From Coleophoma eucalyptorum (lineage: Eukaryota > Ascomycota > Leotiomycetes > Helotiales > Dermateaceae), in the NCBI GenBank assembly GCA_026120035.1, contig JALRME010000029.1:124001-188000 (forward strand): a stretch of 64,000 nt of DNA, written 5' to 3'. Numbering within the stretch: the first letter of the stretch is position 1; the number at the start of each line of letters is the position of its first letter. Positions 57,886 through 64,000 of this stretch are shown piece after piece. The translations under genes and the position numbers were made by a program. Under the pieces are notes generated by a model. It searched no databases and was not told the origin of the DNA. It saw nothing but the letters and a program-made list of their open reading frames with translations.

Positions 57886-59123
57886 ATGACGCACAGCAAA
57901 GTAGTTAGTGAGTATACCTTTCCGTGCTCTTTTTTACCACTCGCCTTCACCTTCAGAGGGGTATTGTGGGGTATTTTCAAGCTTGCTTCTAACACGTGAA
58001 CTAGTCATTGGCTCCGGCCCTGCAGCCCATACTGCTGCTGTATATCTTGCACGAGCTGAGTTGAAGCGTAAGTGGCATAGAAAGAGACAGGTTGAAGCTA
58101 TACTGACTTGCATATTACAGCTGTTCTTTACGAGGGTATGCTCGCCAACGGTATCGCTGCCGGAGGACAATTGACCACCACGACCGATGTCGAGAACTTC
58201 CCAGGATTCCCCAAGGGAATTGGTGGACAAGAGTTGATGGAGAACATGCGTGCGCAATCCGAGCGATTTGGCACCGAGATTATCACCGAGACGATCGCAA
58301 AGGTTGACTTCTCAAAACGCCCATTTCGATTCTGGGCCGAGTACGAAGAAGACAAGGAGCCCCACACTGCAGATGCCATCATCATTGCTACCGGTGCCTC
58401 AGCTCGACGATTAGGTCTCCCAGGAGAGGATAAATACTGGCAAAATGGTATCTCGGCTTGTGCTGTCTGTGACGGAGCCGTGCCCATCTTTAGAAACAAG
58501 CCATTGGTTGTCATTGGTGGTGGTGACTCTGCTGCTGAGGAGGCCATGTTCTTGACCAAGTACGGATCCCACGTTACTGTTCTTGTACGAAAAGACAAGC
58601 TACGAGCCTCAAAGACGATGGCAAAGCGATTGCTGGCCAACAAGAAGGTTACCGTGCGATTCAACTCTGTTGGAGGCGAGATTACCGGTGATGACAGAGG
58701 CCTGATGAGCCACATGATCATCAAGAATGTCGTTACTGGAGAGGAAGAAAAGGTTGAGGCCAATGGTCTCTTTTACGCTATTGGCCACGACCCAGCCACT
58801 TCTTTGGTAAAGGGACAAATCGAGACTGATGAGGAGGGTTATATTGTTACCAAGGCCGGAACCAGCTACACCAACATCGAAGGTGTTTTCGCTGCCGGTG
58901 ATGTTCAGGATAAGCGATACCGACAAGCCATCACCAGTGCAGGTATGTTCAGATCCCCCTCATCCCCAGACTCAGACTAACAATTCCCCTAGGCTCTGGA
59001 TGCATAGCAGCACTCGAGGCCGAGAAGTTTATTGCTGAGCAAGAAGACTTGGAGAACGATTTGGAAGCCGAGAAAGGCGAGAATGCTAACGGGCCAGAGT
59101 ACAGATCCAACCCTCTGCTATAG
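57886..59123 (+). CDS. trr1: Thioredoxin reductase
   Basis: Four exons (57886-57907, 58005-58067, 58121-58942, 58993-59123) encode 345 residues. The first 7 codons are in a 22-bp exon; the FAD-binding [10 protein letters not shown] is in a 63-bp exon. Introns are 50-97 bp. The active-site pair is CAVC (C142, C145). [13 protein letters not shown] is the NADPH-binding loop, and [27 protein letters not shown] is the C-terminal FAD segment, completed by splicing exon 3 to 4. A charged tail of about 30 residues ends the protein. This low-molecular-weight fungal enzyme reduces thioredoxin with NADPH in the cytosol. Confidence 0.97.
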
Positions 59124-60180
59124 AAGCAGATTTTGTGTGCTTTTTCAAGTTTTCCTTCTGGTGTCTGCCTAAAACATAACATATAGAAGGGCTTCATGCC
59201 ATAAGAGATATCCTCCAAATAGATAGGGAATAGAAAGGAATGACTTTACAAGAATTTACAGAATGCATGGCCAGCCCCTTTAGTCAAGTCCAAGGCCCAG
59301 ATCAACTGATCCCTAGCAAAAGGTACAAAGGTACATGCAAGTAGCCCGATCAAGCTCTCTGCTGACGTCGTCTGACATACTCTTTCCAGGCACAAACCGC
59401 GGGAATAAGGTATGCTCGCAGTAACAATAAGCAAGATGCAGACGCAGGTCGAGATGAAAGCGGAAAGAGAAAGAAAAGAAGTGAAATGCAGCGGCCTCAG
59501 AGTGATCATAGCTTTGTAGATATGCAACAAAAGAATTGGCCTGCTACATGTGAGCCCCACGTGCTTTGTACCTGGCTTGAAATGAAGATATATTTATCTG
59601 GTGAAATCAATTAGGCTTTTGGGTGATACTATTGAGAGCGGGTGAGGATGGAAAGATGCTTAGTGGGGGGAGGGTAGGGGAGTTTGGGGTTGTGCAGCGA
59701 ACTATTTCAAGTCTCGGACTTGCCTCCCTTGGATTCCCCAACAGTATTCGTAGATACGAATACAAATATACTTTGTATTTCTAAAGAGATTCGCTATGGA
59801 AGTATTCCGGTGGATCACTTCGTACAGCTGCGATTGAGTGTCAACCCGTGTCCTCCTCTCCATTGCAAATAGGGGGTCGCTTCCGGCTTCTCTGGTGGTT
59901 GGAAGACCCTGAAAGAAGTGACATAGCCCCGCTAAATTTATACTCCGTATTCCCAAAACGAACACGGCATCTCAGAGTTCTAGCTCCAGCGTCGCCCATT
60001 TCTCAGTTTCCATCCAACTCTATTATATCCTCCACAAAAGGAGTCGAAACGACTTCCTCACGCTCCTTTGCATTGAGTTCTTCGTCGCCTTCCGAAATCT
60101 CCGAGCGTCCCTTTCCCTGCATTTTTGTTTCGCCTCGGTCATATCTGTCCAGTGCATTGCATGTGCCCAATGTCCATACA
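59124..60180. other. Intergenic between thioredoxin reductase and Gup1
   Basis: A 1.06-kb gap. From 59848 the frame of Gup1 is open upstream of its ATG but contains no in-frame ATG, so I treat it as 5' leader. A minus-strand frame at 59560-59246 overlaps the reductase 3' flank and has no family match. Confidence 0.5.
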
Positions 60181-62322
60181 ATGAGCATCTTCTCCTACAT
60201 ACGGAGTATCTACTCCCTCGATACCATCGACACACGATTCATCAGCTCTTCTGCGACACCGTATAAAGATGTCGTTGATGCGAGAAATGATCCGGCAGCG
60301 GCATCCAGAGCCGCAAAGAGAGATGATTCGATACCAGGTGTTGGGGTAAAGACGGATAGTAGTGGACGACCTATTGCCCAACCTTCGAAATGGAACACGC
60401 CAGAATTTTATTTCTATTACCTTGTATTTTTGGTTGTTGTACCTTATATGTTTTGGATTGCATACGATGTTTCGAGACGTCTGTACAAGCCCGCCTTTCC
60501 AGTTGGTCTTTTAGCTAATATCTCGCAGCCTCCGATCCTAATTACCACAAGTACGCACATCTCTTGTCAGACGGCTGGATCCCGGGCAGGAAAATTGTGA
60601 GTGTTATCAGTCTTGCAGATGCTCCAATATATTGATTGTGGGTAGGACATTTCAGATGCTCAATACCGAACGTTTCGATACAATATACCATACCTCGCAT
60701 TGCTCGTGTTCTTCCATCCAGTAATACGCCGCATTTATGAAGCTGTTCGTTCTTCAGCCTCCCCATCTCGAGACGGATCCCCAAGGCCCGGCGGCCCAGC
60801 ATCGTATGTATCTGTGGCACAAGGGGAGGCGAGATTGAATTGCAGAGCTTCTTTCGACTTTGGCTGGGCTTTGATCTTCCTGGCTGCTATACATGGGTTC
60901 TCAAGTGTTAAAGTTCTGCTCATTTTATACACAAATTTCTGGATGGTCACAAGCTTGCCAAAAAAATATATTCCTGTGGCTACATGGATTTTCAATATTG
61001 GAATCTTGTTCGCCAATGAACTCAGTGATGGATATAAATTCGCAAGAATGGCCTCATATCTATCGGTTGGAGGAAGCCCTGGTGGACTACAAAACTGGGG
61101 AGCGTGGCTTGATCGTCACAGTGGTATTATACCAAGATGGGAAATCTTGTTCAATATTACAGTTTTGCGGTTGATCAGCTTCAACCTGGATTATTATTGG
61201 AGTCTAGAGCGAAGAAGTGGAAGTCCAGTAGAGGTACACTTCCCAAAATTTCCCACACCATTACTCGTACTAATCATCCTAAGAAGAAGCAGCTGGACCC
61301 CGCAAATCTTTCCGAGAGAGATCGGATACGAACCCCAGCAAGCGGTAAAGATTACAGTTTCCGCAACTATATTGCGTATGCTATATATGCTCCGCTATAC
61401 CTTGCGGGGCCTATCATCACTTTCAATGATTACATCTCACAGCTCAAGTACCCCCCAGCAAGTATCGAGATATCCCGTACGATCAAATATGGCATTCGAT
61501 TTCTGCTCTGCTTACTTGCCATTGAGCTTCTTCTCCACTTCGACTATTGCGTTGCAATTTCCAAAGGCAATCCCAATTGGTCTGATTACACACCCGCTCA
61601 ATTAAGTCTACTGTCATACTTCAACTTGCACGTGTTATGGCTTAAGCTCCTCCTCCCATGGCGATTCTTCCGACTCTGGTCCCTGATCGACGGCATTGAT
61701 CCGCCGGAGAACATGCTCCGATGCCTCTCAGACAATCCTTCGACCATAGCTTTCTGGCGTGGCTGGCACCGAAGCTATAATCGGTGGTTGATTCGCTACA
61801 TTTACGTTCCTCTCGGTGGAGCAAGCAATAAGACGTGGGTTTCGACTGTCAAGACAGTCCTGAATTACACTGCAGTCTTCACATTCGTGGCGCTGTGGCA
61901 TGACATTAGTCTCAACTTGCTCCTGTGGGGATGGTTAATTGTGTTGTTCATGATGCCCGAAGTTATTGCCGGAATGCTGTTCCCGCGCAAGAGGTGGCTC
62001 AATAACCTCACTGCGTACAGATGTCTGTGCGGAGTCGGAGTTGTGGGGAACCTGATGATGATGATGATGGCAAATTTGGTTGGATTCGCTGTCGGCATTG
62101 ATGGCTTGAAAGCTATCATTTCTGGGATCTTCAGGGACTACTCAGGTAAGACTTTTCCTTGCGATACCTACGTCTATCTTTGTATTGAGAAATTGAGGCT
62201 AACTATTCAAAATAGGTATTATGTTCCTTCTTACTGCATCATCAGCGCTGTTTGTGGGCATTCAAGTCATGTTCGAGGTTAGAGAGGGTGAGATGAGAAA
62301 GGGCATATTTTTGAAGTGTTAA
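60181..62322 (+). CDS. gup1: Gup1-type MBOAT acyltransferase
   Basis: Five exons (60181-60478, 60529-60596, 60646-61233, 61284-62145, 62216-62322) encode 640 residues. The N-terminus MSIFSYIRSIYSLDTIDTRF and SKWNTPEFYFYYLVFLVVVPYMFW are Gup1 signatures, followed by DVSRPSDPNYHKY across intron 1 and GRKIDISDAQYRTFRYN across intron 2. MBOAT features include YPPASIEISRTIKYGIRF, WRGWHRSYNRWLIRYIYVPLGG and the conserved histidine in VALWHDISLNLLLWG. Gup1 remodels GPI anchors by adding a very long-chain fatty acid in the ER and affects glycerol transport and membrane order in yeast. Intron 1 uses the rare donor GTCTGT; intron 3 ends in a tandem AAG-AAG acceptor. About ten membrane helices are expected. 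Confidence 0.95.
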
Positions 62323-62809
62323 TATAGATAGTGCATGGTAAATAATAATATAAAAACATTACTCAGAATTGTGGTTTTTCCTCGGTGTGACAGGAGGTTG
62401 TTCTTCCTTCGGGCGAGGCACTTCCAGGGTCTGACTGACAGATGAATTTCATTTGGACTCTTTATTTTGAACATCAATTCAAAGAAAGTACTTCGTTTCA
62501 GTTGCACGACCTAAGAAAGCTACACTAAATAAAGACCGGGCCATGATAAAAAGAGCAGCTGACATGACAGGTAAAGACAGATAGTAATCACAGAGTGGAA
62601 TTGCCAATGCAAGATAATGGATCCAAAAAACGTCCACAAGATAAACAGCAAAGAGAAGCACAAGACAAGAACGGTATACTTTCAGAAACCAAGTCTACTA
62701 GATAAAACCGCCAAAAATCATAACTCTTCGGAGGAAGCATAGTAGTAGGAAAAACGAAATACAAACCGTGTGCCGTCAATTGTAAGTATCCGCAAATTCC
62801 CATCTTCAG
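62323..62809. other. Convergent 3' flanks of Gup1 and zinc-finger genes
   Basis: A 490-bp AT-rich gap. No coding motif or RNA gene is recognised. Confidence 0.5.
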
Positions 62810-64000
62810 CTACTCAATGTCGAAAATGTTTGGAGGAAAAATTGAATTAAACAATGCGATATCCCAGTTCATCTTATCTTGTGGTAAGATCGACGGCCAA
62901 GTTGGCGAATGGGCGAAAGACATCGTCGTTCCTGATTGGACCAGATACTGTTCCAACTTCAAATCGTCGTCATGATAGTAGAAATTTGGATGCTGCTTGG
63001 ACTTCTCCTTCCCCTCCATGATGTGTATGCAAATCAATCTATGGAAAGCACTTAAAAAGGCCGCATTCTCTTCTTTCTTGTGCTTCATATAGAAGTGTCG
63101 GACTAGGCCACTAAATAGATAGGTATGCGTTTTACAGACAGGACAGATCATACTTGGGAAGTAATGTCGGTGATCATAATCCGATCCATGATAGACCCTG
63201 ATTTGGGGGTAATATCTCGTTCGGTCCATCCAACTGTGGCTTTTATTGAGATGAATTTCCATCGAGGATGTCTCTAGAGACAACTCGAAATTGCAGCCTG
63301 TGGGATTTTAAAGAGGACATGCAATGGAACCACTTTTGCGTGCTGCTGAGAGGATGGACCTTGCCCTCACAAATCCCAAACATTTAAAAGAGGGAGTAAG
63401 TTCCCTAATTTGCTTGCCGTAGAAGAATGAGGCTATAGTTTCCAGGGCGCTGCAGTTTTCGAAATCATCGTCTCCATGATCATCGATTACATGATCCAAA
63501 AGCTCTAGTCTACTCAACGGTGCGAGTGAGCATTCATTTGCAATGCATATAAATGAAGTGACATTCTTGTGCTTTCTCAGATGCTCTCTGAGCTTGTCAA
63601 TTCGATTGAATGCTTTGGTGCTTCGGCTGCAACCGTATACAGGACAAACCCCTTCAAAATTGCGCAAATGCACATTATCCACATGTCTTTGAAGCTCATA
63701 CTTCCTTGGGAAGGTGAGGTTGCAGGCAGCATATGAACATTTGAGTCTAGCCTTGCCAGAGCTGCCCGTGGTATTCCTATTACGACTTTTAGTTGTAATT
63801 TACAGTATTATATTTTAGCCACGTACTTGTTATTAGCAGGAATACAAGTACTGCCCTTGTCCAATTGGTGGCAGGGCTCTACTATACTGGCACCATCTAC
63901 TGTATTATCTTGCCAGTTAATAAATCCCGGGCTGGGAGAGATTTCGAGCATCTCAGCTTGTCCTGAATTCCAAAAACCGGTATTGAGCCCTGGACCTGGA
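62810..64000 (-). CDS. C2H2 zinc-finger protein (cut by right edge)
   Basis: The gene runs on the minus strand from beyond base 64000 to a stop at 62812-62810. The outermost visible exon is open from 64000 and ends about 63834; a short intron (donor GTACGT, acceptor AATAG) leads into an exon from about 63776. Four candidate fingers are visible: CSYAACNLTFPRKYELQRHVDNVH, CPVYGCSRSTKAFNR with H-x4-H, CIANECSLAPLSRLELLDHVIDDH and, near the end, CPVCKTHTYLFSGLVRHFYMKH. A second intron must fall between about 63375 and 63283 to join the two long frames; I cannot settle its borders. Candidate acceptor CCCACAG gives SCNFELSLETSS. A transcription-factor role is possible but not shown. The start codon is outside the window. 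Confidence 0.75.

Noticed and set aside
59246..59560. Minus-strand frame with a hydrophobic stretch downstream of thioredoxin reductase
   Set aside because: It starts with GTG, overlaps the expected 3' UTR and shows no family motif.
59848..60180. In-frame open extension upstream of Gup1
   Set aside because: No ATG occurs in it, and MSIFSYIRSIYSLDT at 60181 is the conserved family start.

Overview
The window is 64 kb of nuclear DNA from a filamentous ascomycete (Pezizomycotina). The evidence is gene content (kexin, a RlmA/Rlm1-type MADS factor, TAF1, Vps53, a Gup1-type MBOAT protein, a fungal TDT transporter), one gene about every 2.9 kb on both strands, and many GT-AG introns, most of them 45-70 bp with CTAAY-like branch points. 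A leotiomycete such as a member of Helotiales is plausible, but that is an impression and not a measured result. I see no rRNA, tRNA, CRISPR array or intact transposon.

Layout from left to right. 1-8.6 kb holds the tail of an alpha/beta hydrolase and three membrane transporters: a YAT amino-acid permease, a TDT-family C4-dicarboxylate/sulfite-type carrier and an MFS carrier. 9-11 kb is the MADS factor on the minus strand, followed by 3.3 kb without genes that carries two MEF2/Rlm1-type sites. 14.3-20 kb is TAF1 (minus) and a D-serine dehydratase-like enzyme (plus), transcribed divergently. 20.7-25.8 kb is a large PhoD-like phosphatase, and 27-29.7 kb the Kex2-type protease. 30.6-34 kb is LETM1/Mdm38 and mitochondrial-type adenylate kinase, divergent. 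34.8-36.3 kb is Snx4/Atg24, 37.4-39.4 kb an unrecognised polytopic membrane protein and 40.3-41.1 kb adenine phosphoribosyltransferase. 43.8-48 kb is a divergent NCS1 permease and amidase pair. 48.6-49.4 kb is a small four-exon gene resembling peptidase-inhibitor family I66. 50-51.7 kb is the UVRAG/Vps38/Atg14-like protein, 52.2-53.5 kb Rae1/Gle2, 54.6-57.2 kb Vps53, 57.9-59.1 kb thioredoxin reductase and 60.2-62.3 kb Gup1. The right edge cuts a C2H2 zinc-finger gene.

Themes. Most genes are conserved housekeeping functions: transcription and mRNA export (TAF1, Rae1), mitochondrial maintenance (LETM1, adenylate kinase), redox (thioredoxin reductase) and purine salvage (APRT). Four unlinked-by-operon genes act on the Golgi-endosome route: kexin, Snx4, Vps38-like and Vps53. 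The permease/amidase pair, with five GATA-type sites between the two genes, looks like a nitrogen-scavenging module. The main value added here is gene structure. Most genes are split, and several conserved ends (TAF1 zinc knuckle, LETM1 presequence, APRT C-terminus, thioredoxin reductase N-terminus, the whole I66-like gene) appear only after splicing is worked out. I do not see a clearly new multi-gene system. The best candidates for follow-up are the I66-like gene, the permease/amidase module, the stop-free 369-bp intron in the PhoD gene and the MEF2-type sites upstream of the MADS gene.
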